Origin: Bacteroidales bacterium
GTDB lineage: Bacteria; Bacteroidota; Bacteroidia; Bacteroidales; Paludibacteraceae
Assembly: GCA_015061145.1 (NCBI GenBank)
Contig: SUXD01000025.1
Coordinates: 1-35,945, forward strand
Reading direction: 5' to 3'
Length of the DNA: 35,945 bases
Part shown: positions 6,164-15,360 of the stretch, in pieces
Layout: every line of letters starts with the position of its first letter
Numbering within the stretch: position 1 is the stretch's first letter
Translations under genes and position numbers: made by a program
Notes under the pieces: model-generated
Seen by the model: the letters and a program-made list of their open reading frames with translations, nothing else
Database searches by the model: none
What the model was told of the DNA's origin: nothing

Positions 6164-8218
6164 ATGACGAAATTCAAAAGAACAACCATCACATCGGCAC
6201 TTCCGTATGCCAACGGACCTGTTCACATCGGACACTTGGCAGGAGTATATGTGCCAGCTGACATCTATGCCAGATACCTGAGACTGAAAGGTGAAGAAGT
6301 CCTCTTCATCGGCGGTTCGGACGAGCACGGCGTACCCGTTACCATCCGCGCCAAAGCTGAAGGTGTGACACCGCAGGATGTTGTGGACCGTTATCATAAA
6401 ATCATCAAAGATTCTTTTGAAGAATTCGGCATTTCGTTCGATATATACTCGCGCACTACATCCGAAACGCACCACAAACTGGCGTCGGATTTTTTCCGCA
6501 CACTTTACGACAAGGGCGAGTTTGTAGAACAGACCAGCGAACAATATTACGACGAGGAAGCCAAACAATTCCTGGCCGACCGATATATCGTGGGCGAATG
6601 TCCGCGCTGCCATGCCGAAGGCGCTTACGGCGACCAATGCGAGAAATGCGGCAGCACCCTATCGCCCGACGAACTGATAAACCCCGTGAGCAAACTGTCG
6701 GGGGCAAAACCCGTGAAGCGCATGACTAAGCACTGGTTCTTGCCGCTGAACAAACATCAGGAGTGGCTAAAGAAATGGATTTTGGAAAACCATAAGGAGT
6801 GGCGTCCGAATGTGTACGGGCAATGCAAGAGCTGGCTCGACATGGACCTGCAGCCTCGCGCCGTGACCCGCGACCTTGACTGGGGCATTCCTGTACCTGT
6901 GGAAGGCGCCGAGGGCAAAGTGCTTTATGTGTGGTTTGACGCACCGATAGGCTACATCAGCAACACCAAAGAACTATGCGACAAGAATCCGCGATATGGA
7001 AATTGGGAAAAATGGTGGAAAGACCCCGAAACACGTCTGATTCATTTCATTGGCAAAGACAACATCGTATTCCACTGCATCGTGTTCCCCGCCATGCTGA
7101 AAGCCGAAGGGTCGTTCATTCTGCCCGACAATGTGCCTTCGAACGAGTTCTTAAACCTTGAAGGCGGCAAAATTTCCACTTCGCGCAACTGGGCCGTATG
7201 GCTGAATGAATATCTGGTCGATTTCCCCGGAAAACAGGATGTGCTGCGCTACGTACTCACCGCCAACGCACCCGAGACGAAAGACAACGATTTCACATGG
7301 AAAGACTTCCAAGCGCGCAACAACAACGAGCTGGTAGCCATTTTCGGAAATTTCGTAAACCGCACGCTGGTGCTCACTCAGAAATATTTCGACGGGAAGG
7401 TGCCCGCTTGCGGAGAACTGACCGACTACGACAAAGAGACACTCAAAGAATTTTCGGAATTGAAAAGCGTAGTAGAGGAACTGCTCGATAACTTCAAGTT
7501 CCGTGACGCACAAAAAGAAGCGATGAACCTGGCGCGCATCGGCAACAAATATCTGGCCGACACCGAGCCGTGGAAAGTGGCAAAAACGGATATGGCGCGC
7601 GTACAAACCATACTATATGTAAGTTTGCAGATAACTGCCAACCTCGCCATCGTATTCGAACCATTTTTGCCATTCTCGGCAAAAAGACTGCGCAGCATGA
7701 TTGCAAGAGAACAATTCTCATGGGACGAACTGGGCCGATTCGACCTGCTGCCCGAAGGACACCAACTCGGCAAAGCCGAACTGCTGTTCGAAAAAATAGA
7801 GGACGCCCCCATCGACGCACAGATAGCACGCCTGGAACACATCAAGAAAGAGAACGAAAAGAAAAATTATCAGCCCGAGAAAGTGAAAGAAACCATCAGT
7901 TTCGACAAATTTGAAAAACTCGACATTCGCGTAGGAACAGTATTGGAATGCGTAAAAGTGCCCAAGTCGGACAAACTTTTGCAATTCAAGATAGACGACG
8001 GCATGGGTGGTCGCACCATTTTGAGCGGCATTGCCAAATCATACCCAGACCCAGCGCAACTGGTGGGCAAACAAGTGTGCTTCGTCGCCAATTTCGAACC
8101 GCGAAAGATGATGGGACGCGAAAGTCAAGGCATGATACTCTCTGCCGTTGATGCCGACGGACGTCTGGTAGTGGTGTCGCCAAGCGACAAAGTGGCAAGC
8201 GGGGCATGTGTTGGATGA
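6164..8218 (+). CDS. metG: Methionyl-tRNA synthetase
   Basis: Class I aminoacyl-tRNA synthetase that charges tRNA-Met in the cytoplasm; 684 residues, normal for the long form. HIGH motif at residues 21-24 (PVHIGH), a zinc knuckle with C146, C149, C159 and C162, and the KMSKS loop as KISTS at 336-340. Residues about 560-684 form the appended tRNA-binding (EMAP/OB-fold) domain, beginning at [15 protein letters not shown] chose ATG 6164 ([18 protein letters not shown]) because a promoter ends at 6132 and the upstream in-frame start is only a TTG. It is followed after 30 nt by a VanZ-like gene and dprA, which could be cotranscribed. Confidence 0.97.
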   Translation: MTKFKRTTITSALPYANGPVHIGHLAGVYVPADIYARYLRLKGEEVLFIGGSDEHGVPVTIRAKAEGVTPQDVVDRYHKIIKDSFEEFGISFDIYSRTTSETHHKLASDFFRTLYDKGEFVEQTSEQYYDEEAKQFLADRYIVGECPRCHAEGAYGDQCEKCGSTLSPDELINPVSKLSGAKPVKRMTKHWFLPLNKHQEWLKKWILENHKEWRPNVYGQCKSWLDMDLQPRAVTRDLDWGIPVPVEGAEGKVLYVWFDAPIGYISNTKELCDKNPRYGNWEKWWKDPETRLIHFIGKDNIVFHCIVFPAMLKAEGSFILPDNVPSNEFLNLEGGKISTSRNWAVWLNEYLVDFPGKQDVLRYVLTANAPETKDNDFTWKDFQARNNNELVAIFGNFVNRTLVLTQKYFDGKVPACGELTDYDKETLKEFSELKSVVEELLDNFKFRDAQKEAMNLARIGNKYLADTEPWKVAKTDMARVQTILYVSLQITANLAIVFEPFLPFSAKRLRSMIAREQFSWDELGRFDLLPEGHQLGKAELLFEKIEDAPIDAQIARLEHIKKENEKKNYQPEKVKETISFDKFEKLDIRVGTVLECVKVPKSDKLLQFKIDDGMGGRTILSGIAKSYPDPAQLVGKQVCFVANFEPRKMMGRESQGMILSAVDADGRLVVVSPSDKVASGACVG

Positions 8219-8248
8219 CAAACTGAAACAACCACAGAACACTCCATC

Positions 8249-8641
8249 ATGCGCCTCTACAGCACTTTTAACAAATACCTGATATCCATATTTACAGGCT
8301 GCCTCATCTTGTTTCTGTCGACAACTGACGCCGAGAACTTGGCAAGACTGCCCAGATTCTATGGCGCAGACAAACTTTTGCATCTGCTGATGTACATGGG
8401 GCTGTCGTTCAGCCTTTCGATGGAAAACTCTATCGCGAAGTACAAAAAACGTCTCGCCTTGGTGCTGCTTTTCCCTATACTGTACGGCGGCATCATTGAG
8501 ATAGTGCAAGAATACTGCCTTGAATTACGTTCAGGCGATTGGATAGACTGGGTGGCCGATATCGTTGGCGCGGCAACAGGCTGTCTGCTGGCAGCAAGAC
8601 TTTATTCCGTGCGTATCATCAGAAAAATATTCCGCAGGTGA
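8249..8641 (+). CDS. VanZ-like membrane protein
   Basis: A 130-residue membrane protein with about four hydrophobic segments (residues about 8-24, 46-58, 69-88 and 103-117) and the VanZ-family pattern: a DKLLHLLMYMGL segment after TM1 (about 41-52) and an acidic EIVQEY followed by DWIDWVADIVGAATG. VanZ-like proteins are small inner-membrane proteins of unclear biochemical role; VanZ itself gives low-level teicoplanin resistance, which should not be assumed here. Its stop codon overlaps the GTG start of dprA in a GTGA junction, so the two are translationally coupled. Confidence 0.82.
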   Translation: MRLYSTFNKYLISIFTGCLILFLSTTDAENLARLPRFYGADKLLHLLMYMGLSFSLSMENSIAKYKKRLALVLLFPILYGGIIEIVQEYCLELRSGDWIDWVADIVGAATGCLLAARLYSVRIIRKIFRR

Positions 8642-9768
8642 CAAATTCCGACACGCTGAAATACAGAATCGCCTTCACCCTGATGAAAGGTGTGGGAAGC
8701 GCTACGGCAAAAGCATTGCTGGCCTGTTTTGAAACGCCTGAGCAATTTTTTGCTACCCCTGTAGGCGAACTGAAAAAAATGCCGGGAATACATTCTAAAA
8801 TCATCGAGAATCTGGCAGATACCGCCACCTTGCTGAAACGCGCAGAAAAAGAGGCCGCTTTTATCGAAGCCCACGGCATCATCCCAGTATTCATCACCGA
8901 CGAGCAATACCCATTCCGTCTGAAAGAATGCGCCGACGCGCCCGTCATGCTTTATGTGAAAGGCAACGTCAAAAGCCTGAGCGACCTGAAGATGATAAGC
9001 ATTGTCGGCACACGACGGATAACAGAATATGGCAAAGAGATATGTCATGAGTTTGTGAAAGAGCTCGCCATAAGATACCCCGAAACCGTGATTGTAAGCG
9101 GGTTGGCATACGGCGCCGACGCTTGCGCGCACAAAGCGGCATTGGAGTTCGGATTGAGAACGGTAGGCGTAACAGCGCACGGACAAGACAGAATATATCC
9201 TGCCGCACACACCAACCTTGCACGCCAAATGGCCGAAAGCGGCGGTGCCGTATGCACAGAATACATTACTGAAACAAATCCCGACAAACAGAATTTTGTA
9301 CAACGAAACCGCATCGTGGCCGGTCTTTGCGACGCCACCATCGTGATAGAATCGGCCGAGAAAGGCGGAGCACTCATCACTGCCGACCTTGCTTCGTCGT
9401 ACAACCGGGATGTGCTGGCATTTCCCGGAAGAAAAAATGACGAGATGTCGGCTGGCTGCAACAAACTGATAAAGACAAACCGGGCCGCTATGTTAGAAAC
9501 CGTGGCCGACTTGGAGTATGTGCTGGGATGGGAGTCGAAAGCCGACCTGAGCAAAGAGAACTTCTCTGCCGACTTGTTTGCACAAATATCACTCACCGCC
9601 GACGAACAGCGCATTTTCGAACTACTGAAAAGCAGCGATTCGACCCATGTGAACCAACTCTCAATAAAAATGGGACTGCCCATGAGCAAAATAACACCGC
9701 TACTCATCGGCATGGAATTCAAAGGCGTGATAAAATGCCTGCCTGGGAACATGTACAAGGCGATTTGA
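8638..9768 (+). CDS. dprA: DNA-processing protein DprA
   Basis: A 376-residue DNA-protecting protein that loads RecA onto incoming single-stranded DNA in natural transformation. Residues about 10-70 hold helix-hairpin-helix motifs (LMKGVGSATAKALL, MPGIHSKII). The Rossmann core shows IVGTRR (122-127), SGLAYGADACAHKAAL, the RNRIVAGL motif (223-230) and GGALITA. The C-terminus is a winged-helix DprA domain (EQRIFELLKSSDSTHVNQL). I chose GTG 8638, which overlaps the VanZ-like stop codon; the longer frame from 8539 lies inside the VanZ-like gene and lacks family residues. The HhH/ComEA-like gene at 22155 is the only other possible competence-related gene here. Confidence 0.95.
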   Translation: MTNSDTLKYRIAFTLMKGVGSATAKALLACFETPEQFFATPVGELKKMPGIHSKIIENLADTATLLKRAEKEAAFIEAHGIIPVFITDEQYPFRLKECADAPVMLYVKGNVKSLSDLKMISIVGTRRITEYGKEICHEFVKELAIRYPETVIVSGLAYGADACAHKAALEFGLRTVGVTAHGQDRIYPAAHTNLARQMAESGGAVCTEYITETNPDKQNFVQRNRIVAGLCDATIVIESAEKGGALITADLASSYNRDVLAFPGRKNDEMSAGCNKLIKTNRAAMLETVADLEYVLGWESKADLSKENFSADLFAQISLTADEQRIFELLKSSDSTHVNQLSIKMGLPMSKITPLLIGMEFKGVIKCLPGNMYKAI

Positions 9769-9794
9769 CATTCAGCAAGCAGAAGCGAAACAAC

Positions 9795-9935
9795 TAGGAG
9801 TGAGGAGACTTTGACTTTGACGATGACTTTGACCTCGACGTTTCGACAAGCTCAACGTCCAAAGTTCAGAAACAACTTGTAACTCGTAACTTTCACCTCA
9901 TACATCATACATAAATACATCATACATTTATTCAT
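9795..9935. repeat. Mosaic of short tandem repeats before gldA
   Basis: Blocks in order: AGGAGTG heptamer remnant, GACTTT-type hexamers (about 9807-9840), an inverted pair GACGTT/AACGTC (9837-9859), TAACTCG-type heptamers (about 9873-9892) and CATACAT heptamers (about 9899-9930). All except the inverted pair have relatives in the other mosaic spacers. Confidence 0.72.
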
Positions 9936-9939
9936 ACTT

Positions 9940-9970
9940 TTGTCCTATTCCAATTTTTCTTGTATTTTTG
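9940..9970 (+). promoter_or_regulatory. gldA promoter
   Basis: TTG at 9940-9942, 20-nt spacer, TATTTTTG at 9963-9970, ending 21 nt before the ATG of gldA. It fits the Bacteroidota consensus. Confidence 0.7.
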
Positions 9971-9991
9971 TAAGATGTAAAATATTGAATT

Positions 9992-10879
9992 ATGTCGCTT
10001 ACTGTAACCAATATCAAAAAATCATACGGCAATAAGGAGATACTGAAAGGCATTTCGTTCAACATTCCGCAAGGGCATATCGTAGGTTTTCTGGGACCGA
10101 ACGGAGTGGGCAAATCCACCCTGATGAAAGTGATAACAGGTTACCTCACCGACTATACCGGCGAAGTGGAGATATGCGGCATCAATATGCGCAAAAATCC
10201 GATAGAAGCCAAACGAAACATCGGCTACTTGCCCGAAAACAATCCGCTGTATCTGGATATGTATGTGAAAGAGTATCTGCTTTTTGTGGCCAACACCTAC
10301 AAACTGCAGAATCCTTCGCAAAAAGTAACGGAAATGATTGACTGCGTGGGACTTGGCAGTGAATTTCAGAAAAAGATAGGGCAACTCTCGAAAGGCTACC
10401 GCCAACGCGTAGGACTGGCACAAGCGCTGATACACAACCCGAAAGTGCTGATACTGGACGAACCGACCACAGGTCTTGACCCCAATCAGCTGGTGGGAAT
10501 ACGCCAGTTGATACGCAACCTCGGTACGGAAAAAACAGTACTTTTCAGTACGCACATCATGCAAGAGGTGAATGCCGTTTGCGACCGTGTGATGGTGATC
10601 AACAAAGGACTAATAGTGAACGACAATGTGCAGCCGGGAAACGAAGGATTGGTATTTGTGCTGGAAATAGAAAACATGCCCGAAAAAACAGATATTTTTA
10701 AAGAGATTGACGGCATAAAAAACATTACCCGTACATCGACAAACGAGATAGAGATTGAGGCAAAAAAAGACATTCGCGGCGAGCTCTTTCGGTTTGCGAC
10801 ACAACGGAACTTAATTATAAAAACTTTGAAACAAAAAGAACAGAACATGGAAGACTTGTTCCATAAATTGACGGAGTAA
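9992..10879 (+). CDS. gldA: GldA-type ABC transporter ATPase
   Basis: A 295-residue cytoplasmic ATPase subunit of an ABC transporter, closest in pattern to GldA, which works with GldF and GldG and was found through gliding motility in Flavobacterium. Walker A GPNGVGKST at 35-43, signature LSKGYRQR from residue 132, Walker B VLILDEP from 152, followed by TTGLDPNQL, and an H-loop in LFSTHIMQEV. The C-terminal part (about 215-295) carries the usual extra regulatory segment. No permease gene is adjacent, so its partner is elsewhere or it serves another complex. It has its own promoter and repeat-rich spacers on both sides. Many non-gliding Bacteroidales carry this gene, so motility should not be inferred. 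Confidence 0.88.
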   Translation: MSLTVTNIKKSYGNKEILKGISFNIPQGHIVGFLGPNGVGKSTLMKVITGYLTDYTGEVEICGINMRKNPIEAKRNIGYLPENNPLYLDMYVKEYLLFVANTYKLQNPSQKVTEMIDCVGLGSEFQKKIGQLSKGYRQRVGLAQALIHNPKVLILDEPTTGLDPNQLVGIRQLIRNLGTEKTVLFSTHIMQEVNAVCDRVMVINKGLIVNDNVQPGNEGLVFVLEIENMPEKTDIFKEIDGIKNITRTSTNEIEIEAKKDIRGELFRFATQRNLIIKTLKQKEQNMEDLFHKLTE

Positions 10880-10884
10880 ACAGA

Positions 10885-11028
10885 CACAAGAAACAAGAAA
10901 CAAGAAATTAGAAGCGAGAAGCAAGACTTTGATAATTGACAATGGATAATGAATTGACTTTGACGCAGACACTGACGCAATCTTCAAATTTTCAAATCTT
11001 CAAATTAGAAATTAGAAATCAGAAACAT
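10885..11028. repeat. Mosaic of short tandem repeats after gldA
   Basis: Blocks in order: AAGAAAC/GAGAAGC heptamers (about 10887-10924), GATAATG/GACAATG heptamers (about 10930-10955), GACNNN hexamers (about 10957-10978), TCTTCAAATT-type repeats (10981-11006) and AGAAATT/AGAAATC heptamers (about 11007-11024). The first family also occurs inside the coding sequence of the HhH gene at 22587-22649. Confidence 0.75.
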
Positions 11029-11112
11029 CGTTCATCGAACGCAGTGAGATAAATAACATTCACTGACCGAAGGGAAGTAAACAACGTTCATTGAGCGTAG
11101 CGAAATAAATCA
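11029..11112. repeat. Three tandem 28-bp units just before ruvB
   Basis: Three exactly adjacent 28-bp units (11029-11056, 11057-11084, 11085-11112) share the pattern CRTTCAYYGA followed by CG, a purine-rich middle and RTAAAYMA. The array ends 14 nt before the ruvB ATG. Related words occur on the opposite strand near 35795-35840. There are no spacers, so it is not a CRISPR. Confidence 0.8.
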
Positions 11113-11126
11113 GAAACTCTTATTCT

Positions 11127-12149
11127 ATGGCAGAAGAATTTGACATACGAAAAGCAGAAAACATACGGGAAGCGGACTTTGAGAACGCTTTGCGACCACT
11201 CGATTTCGAGGATTTCACGGGACAAGAAAAAATCGTTGAAAACCTTAAGGTATTCGTCATGGCAGCCCGTATGCGACAAGAACCGCTGGACCATGTACTG
11301 CTGCACGGCCCTCCGGGATTGGGCAAGACAACGCTCTCGAACATTATCGCAAATGAATTAGGGGTGGGCTTTAAAATTACAAGCGGCCCTGTGCTCGACA
11401 AACCCGGCGATCTGGCAGGAATACTCACCTCGCTTGAGAAAAACGATGTGCTTTTTATAGATGAGATACACCGTCTGAACCCTGTAGTGGAGGAATATCT
11501 CTATTCCGCCATGGAAGACTATCGCATCGACATCATGATAGACAAAGGGCCCAGCGCACGCTCCATACAGATAGACTTGGCACCTTTCACGCTGATAGGC
11601 GCCACCACCCGCAGCGGTATGCTCACCAGTCCGCTCAGGGCACGATTCGGCATCAACTGCCACTTGGAATACTATGATGTGCCCGTGTTGAAAAAAATCG
11701 TGAAACGCTCGGCTGCACTGCTCAACATTTTCTGTTCGGACGAAGCCGCCGAAGAAATAGCCCGACGCGGACGAGGCACCCCGCGTATCATCAACGCCCT
11801 GCTGAGACGTGTGCGCGACTTTGCACAAGTGAAAGGTAACGGGAAGATAGACAATGAGATAGCCTGTATAGCGCTCGAGGCATTGAATATTGACAAATAC
11901 GGACTTGACGAGATTGACAACAAAATACTGAACACTATCATCGACAAGTTCAAGGGCGGTCCGGTAGGACTTTCGACCATCGCCACAGCATTAGGCGAAG
12001 ACCCCGGTACGCTGGAAGAGGTATACGAGCCGTTCCTAATCATGGAAGGGTTTATGAAACGCACCCCACGCGGCAGAGAAGTGACCGAACTGGCGTACAA
12101 GCACTTGGGCAAGAACAGAATTCAGGAACTGGACCTATTCAGTAATTAA
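11127..12149 (+). CDS. ruvB: Holliday junction helicase RuvB
   Basis: A 340-residue AAA+ motor that drives branch migration of Holliday junctions with RuvA. Walker [10 protein letters not shown] at 61-69, Walker B with DEIH at 112-115, sensor/arginine-finger region [18 protein letters not shown], and the C-terminal winged helix ending in [13 protein letters not shown]. The length is normal. It stands alone here without ruvA or ruvC, as is common in this phylum. The start follows a 28-bp repeat array directly, so translation initiation must use the last 14 nt of spacer. Confidence 0.97.
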   Translation: MAEEFDIRKAENIREADFENALRPLDFEDFTGQEKIVENLKVFVMAARMRQEPLDHVLLHGPPGLGKTTLSNIIANELGVGFKITSGPVLDKPGDLAGILTSLEKNDVLFIDEIHRLNPVVEEYLYSAMEDYRIDIMIDKGPSARSIQIDLAPFTLIGATTRSGMLTSPLRARFGINCHLEYYDVPVLKKIVKRSAALLNIFCSDEAAEEIARRGRGTPRIINALLRRVRDFAQVKGNGKIDNEIACIALEALNIDKYGLDEIDNKILNTIIDKFKGGPVGLSTIATALGEDPGTLEEVYEPFLIMEGFMKRTPRGREVTELAYKHLGKNRIQELDLFSN

Positions 12150-12345
12150 GAAACGAGAAACAAGACTTTGACGCTGACACAGACTCAGACAATTAACAAT
12201 GAATAATGAATAATTAACAATAAAATGACCTTGACTCAAACTTTGACACAGACATCAAATCATTTCATACATCATACATCATACATAAATACATCTATAC
12301 ACCGTACATCATACATGACAATTGAAATTGTCAAATCTTCTTAAC
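12150..12345. repeat. Mosaic of short tandem repeats before the flippase gene
   Basis: Blocks in order: AAGAAAC-type remnant, GACNNN hexamers (about 12165-12190), AATGAAT/AATTAAC heptamers (about 12191-12225), further GACNNN words (about 12226-12255), CATACAT heptamers (about 12267-12315), and an inverted AATTGAAATTGTC segment. This fills the whole gap to the next gene. Confidence 0.72.
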
Positions 12346-12354
12346 ATCTCTCTT

Positions 12355-13884
12355 ATGTCCGACAATAAAAGCATACAAGGATTGGCCAAAGATACGGCCA
12401 TTTACGGCATCAGCAATATTCTAGGGAAATTCCTCAACTGGTGCCTTGTGCCATTATACACCTACGTACTGACCAGTTCGGCCGACTATGGCATCGTGAC
12501 AAACCTATACGCATGGACTGCATTGCTGCTGGTGATACTCACCTACGGCATGGAAACGGGCTTTTTTCGCTTTGCCAACAGCGACGACCCTGATGCCGCT
12601 CAAAACACCTACAGCTCGGTATTGCGTTGCGTAGCCTTCACCTCGGTGCTATTTGCCGCCGCTGTGACGTTGTTTTCGGGCAACATAGCAGATTGGCTCA
12701 ACTACAACAGCCATCCCGAATACATCATCATGATGGGCGTTATCGTGGCAATTGACGCCTTCGACTGCATCCCATTTGCCTACCTCAGGTACAAGAAGCG
12801 CCCGATACGCTTTGCCATACTTAAACTGATTACGATAGTCATCAACATAGCCGCCAATCTGTTTTTCTTGGTTGTATGTCCTTACCTGAAATCAAAAAAC
12901 ATAGGTTTCATCGACACTTTTTACAATCCAGACTACGGCGTCGGATATGTATTCATCTCCAATTTCATTTCGACCATTGCCGTCACGTTGCTGCTATTGC
13001 CAGAGATATTGGCTGCCAAATCGCCGATTGACGGACAACTGCTGCGCCACATACTGAAGTATTCGCTTCCGCTGCTGGTGCTTGGTATTGCCGGCATCAT
13101 GAACCAGACCATCGACAAAATCATCTACCCCTATCTGTTTGAAGACGCCAATATGGCGCAAGCGCAACTGGGCATATACGGAGCTTGCTTCAAGGTGGCG
13201 ATGGTGATGATGGTGTTCACGCAAGCATTCCGCTACGCCTACGAGCCTTTTGTGTTTGCACAAAACAAGTCGGGCGACAAGAAAAACGAATATGCGCTGG
13301 CCATGAAGTATTTCGTCATTTTCTCACTGCTCATATTCCTCGGCATGGTGCTCTTTGTCGATGCGCTCAAAATACTCATCAGAAGCGACTATTGGGAAGG
13401 GCTGCGCATAGTGCCTATCGTGCTGCTGGCCTACATTTTCCAAGGCATTTACTTTAATCTCTCTATCTGGTACAAACTGACCGACAAGACTATGTACGGC
13501 GCCTATTTCTCAACTCTTGGATTCATCATCACATTGGTGCTGAATGTCATTTTCGTGCCACTGTGCAACCAATGGTTCGGCGCAGGATATTTTGCGTCGG
13601 CAGGCGCTTCCACTGTATGTTTCTTCATCATTATGTTGCTGTCGTACTTCATCGGGCAAAAACATTTCCGCGTCAAATACGAATTAGGCAAAATGGGAAT
13701 TTACTTTGTAATAACCGCCCTCTTATACGGAGCCAGTTTTCTCGTTTCGAACGACAACATCTGGCTGTTTTACGGATATCGCGCCCTTTTATTCGCGATT
13801 TTCGTTATCTTCGTTCTGCGAATGGATCTGAAAGGCTTTGTTCCTGCGGTTATGGCAAAATTCTTGCACAAAAAACAATCATAA
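12355..13884 (+). CDS. Polysaccharide flippase (Wzx-like, MOP superfamily)
   Basis: A 509-residue inner-membrane protein with about 12-14 hydrophobic helices and the N-terminal pattern GLAKDTAIYGISNILGKF, typical of the polysaccharide_synt / Wzx branch of the MOP superfamily. Such proteins flip undecaprenyl-linked oligosaccharides or lipid precursors across the inner membrane; the cargo cannot be told from the sequence. No glycosyltransferase lies nearby. I chose ATG 12355 (MSDNKSIQG); the longer frame starts at a TTG in the repeat-rich spacer. It is followed after 3 nt by the THUMP methyltransferase gene, so they likely share a transcript. Confidence 0.87.
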   Translation: MSDNKSIQGLAKDTAIYGISNILGKFLNWCLVPLYTYVLTSSADYGIVTNLYAWTALLLVILTYGMETGFFRFANSDDPDAAQNTYSSVLRCVAFTSVLFAAAVTLFSGNIADWLNYNSHPEYIIMMGVIVAIDAFDCIPFAYLRYKKRPIRFAILKLITIVINIAANLFFLVVCPYLKSKNIGFIDTFYNPDYGVGYVFISNFISTIAVTLLLLPEILAAKSPIDGQLLRHILKYSLPLLVLGIAGIMNQTIDKIIYPYLFEDANMAQAQLGIYGACFKVAMVMMVFTQAFRYAYEPFVFAQNKSGDKKNEYALAMKYFVIFSLLIFLGMVLFVDALKILIRSDYWEGLRIVPIVLLAYIFQGIYFNLSIWYKLTDKTMYGAYFSTLGFIITLVLNVIFVPLCNQWFGAGYFASAGASTVCFFIIMLLSYFIGQKHFRVKYELGKMGIYFVITALLYGASFLVSNDNIWLFYGYRALLFAIFVIFVLRMDLKGFVPAVMAKFLHKKQS

Positions 13885-13887
13885 GAC

Positions 13888-15063
13888 ATGGATAAATTTC
13901 TTGCAAAAACATTCTACGGACTGGAAAATGTTCTGGCCAAAGAACTCATTGAACTTGGTGCCAACGATGTGGAAACAGGCAACCGCGCTGTATCGTTCAG
14001 CGGCGACAAAGCCATCATGTACAAAGCAAACTTCTGCTGCCGCACCGCCATCAGAATACTGAAAGTTGTAAAAACGTTCAACGCCCGCTCGGCCGACGAC
14101 ATATACAACGAAGTGAAAAAAATAGACTGGAGCAAGCACCTCGACCCGAAGAAGACCTTTTCCATCGATTCCGTCGTTTATTCGGAAGATTTTCGCCACT
14201 CGAAATTTGTCACTTATCGTGTGAAAGATGCCATTGCCGACCAATTCACCGAGAAATTCGGGAAACGACCTTCGGTAAGCGTGGAGAATCCCGACTTGAG
14301 CATCAACATACACATTTCGCACAACACATGCACCCTCTCTTTCGACAGTTCGGGAGAGTCGCTGCACAAACGCGGCTACCGTGCGTCGCAAAACGACGCC
14401 CCCATCAGCGAAGTGCTGGCAGCCGGCATGATACTGATGACCGGTTGGCACGGCGAATGCGATTTTGTAGACCCCATGTGCGGTTCGGGCACTATCCTGA
14501 TAGAAGCCGCCATGATAGCCCTGAACATTGCGCCCGGCATCTACCGCAAGGAATTTGCATTCGAGAAATGGGACGATTTTGACGAAGACCTGTTCCGCGA
14601 AATATACGACGACCAAAGTCAAGAACGCGAATTTAAGCACAAAATATACGGCAGCGACATCTCGCCCAGAGCCGTAAAAATAGCCGAGACAAATATTAAA
14701 AACGCCGGCTTGAAAAAATATATCGAACTGCAAACCAAACCGATACAAGAGTTGGACGCTCCTGCGCCACAAGGCATCATCGTGACAAACCCGCCCTACG
14801 GCGAACGACTGAATACCGATGACCTCAACACACTGTATGCCGCCATCGGCGAGCGGTTGAAACACCATTTCACCGGTTACAATGCATGGCTCATCAGTTC
14901 GAGCAAAGAGGCCTTGGGAAAAATTGGATTGAAACCGTCAAAAAAGGTCAAACTGCTCAATTCCGAATTGGAATGCTCCTACCAAAAATATGAGATATTC
15001 GACGGAAAACGGAAAGATTTTGTAGGGAAGAAGGGGGGAAAGAATGACAAAACTCAAGTCTGA
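13888..15063 (+). CDS. THUMP-domain 23S rRNA methyltransferase (RlmL/YpsC-like)
   Basis: A 391-residue class I SAM-dependent methyltransferase. Residues about 1-155 contain the ferredoxin-like and THUMP RNA-binding region (AKTFYGLENVLAKELIELG at the start). The catalytic part has the SAM motif FVDPMCGSGTILIEAA and the substrate-base motif TNPPYGERL. It corresponds to the N-terminal half of E. coli RlmKL and to stand-alone YpsC-type enzymes; the exact guanine position modified cannot be inferred. The tail is basic and variable (KDFVGKKGGKND). It lies 3 nt after the flippase gene. Confidence 0.9.
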   Translation: MDKFLAKTFYGLENVLAKELIELGANDVETGNRAVSFSGDKAIMYKANFCCRTAIRILKVVKTFNARSADDIYNEVKKIDWSKHLDPKKTFSIDSVVYSEDFRHSKFVTYRVKDAIADQFTEKFGKRPSVSVENPDLSINIHISHNTCTLSFDSSGESLHKRGYRASQNDAPISEVLAAGMILMTGWHGECDFVDPMCGSGTILIEAAMIALNIAPGIYRKEFAFEKWDDFDEDLFREIYDDQSQEREFKHKIYGSDISPRAVKIAETNIKNAGLKKYIELQTKPIQELDAPAPQGIIVTNPPYGERLNTDDLNTLYAAIGERLKHHFTGYNAWLISSSKEALGKIGLKPSKKVKLLNSELECSYQKYEIFDGKRKDFVGKKGGKNDKTQV

Positions 15064-15142
15064 CATATTGCATGTGCAAGGAATAGATGTGAGCAGCTAT
15101 ACCGAACGTTTCCGCAACACTTTTATTATTCACTTTGGATGA

Positions 15143-15328
15143 AACACCTACGGCGTTTTTGTTTGTTCGGTTTATGGCAATTTCTACTAATATATAAATC
15201 CTGACGGATTAAATTTAATTAGTTTTCATATCTTTGCATTAGAAAATAAACCCTGAAAGGGTAAAATAATCAAGACGGTGGCGTAAGCCATCGTAAAAGA
15301 CAAATTAAAAACAAAGCGCAGAATGCGC
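15143..15328. repeat. Array of five mini-hairpins upstream of topB
   Basis: Successive short hairpins: AACACC-TAC-GGCGTT (15143-15157, one mismatch), AATCC-TGAC-GGATT (15197-15210), ACCC-TGAAA-GGGT (15250-15262), an 8-bp stem closing a GTAA tetraloop (15275-15294), and GCGCA-GAA-TGCGC (15316-15328). Each has a different stem sequence but the same size class with 3-5 nt loops. The array spans nearly the full spacer. Confidence 0.7.
15229..15236 (+). promoter_or_regulatory. Upstream -7 box in the topB spacer
   Basis: TATCTTTG, followed by CATTAGAAA. A second box with the same following sequence lies 102 bp downstream. No clear TTG at the -33 position. Confidence 0.5.
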
Positions 15329-15330
15329 GA

Positions 15331-15338
15331 TATATTTG
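15331..15338 (+). promoter_or_regulatory. Proximal -7 box of topB
   Basis: TATATTTG, again followed by CATTAGAAA, ending 22 nt before the topB ATG. The 13-bp word TTTGCATTAGAAA is shared with the box at 15229, so the promoter end may have been duplicated together with the hairpins between them. Confidence 0.5.
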
Positions 15339-15360
15339 CATTAGAAATTGTGATAATCTC

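Noticed and set aside
8539-8637. Longer dprA start inside the VanZ-like gene
   Set aside because: The residues do not resemble DprA, and the GTG at 8638 forms a normal 4-nt stop/start overlap.
11029-11112. CRISPR array
   Set aside because: The three 28-bp units are directly adjacent with no spacers, and there are no cas genes.
15044-15142. A 32-residue ORF overlapping the end of the THUMP methyltransferase
   Set aside because: It starts with ATG and has sensible codons, but no recognisable family and no ribosome-binding or promoter signal; it could be a chance frame or a relic.
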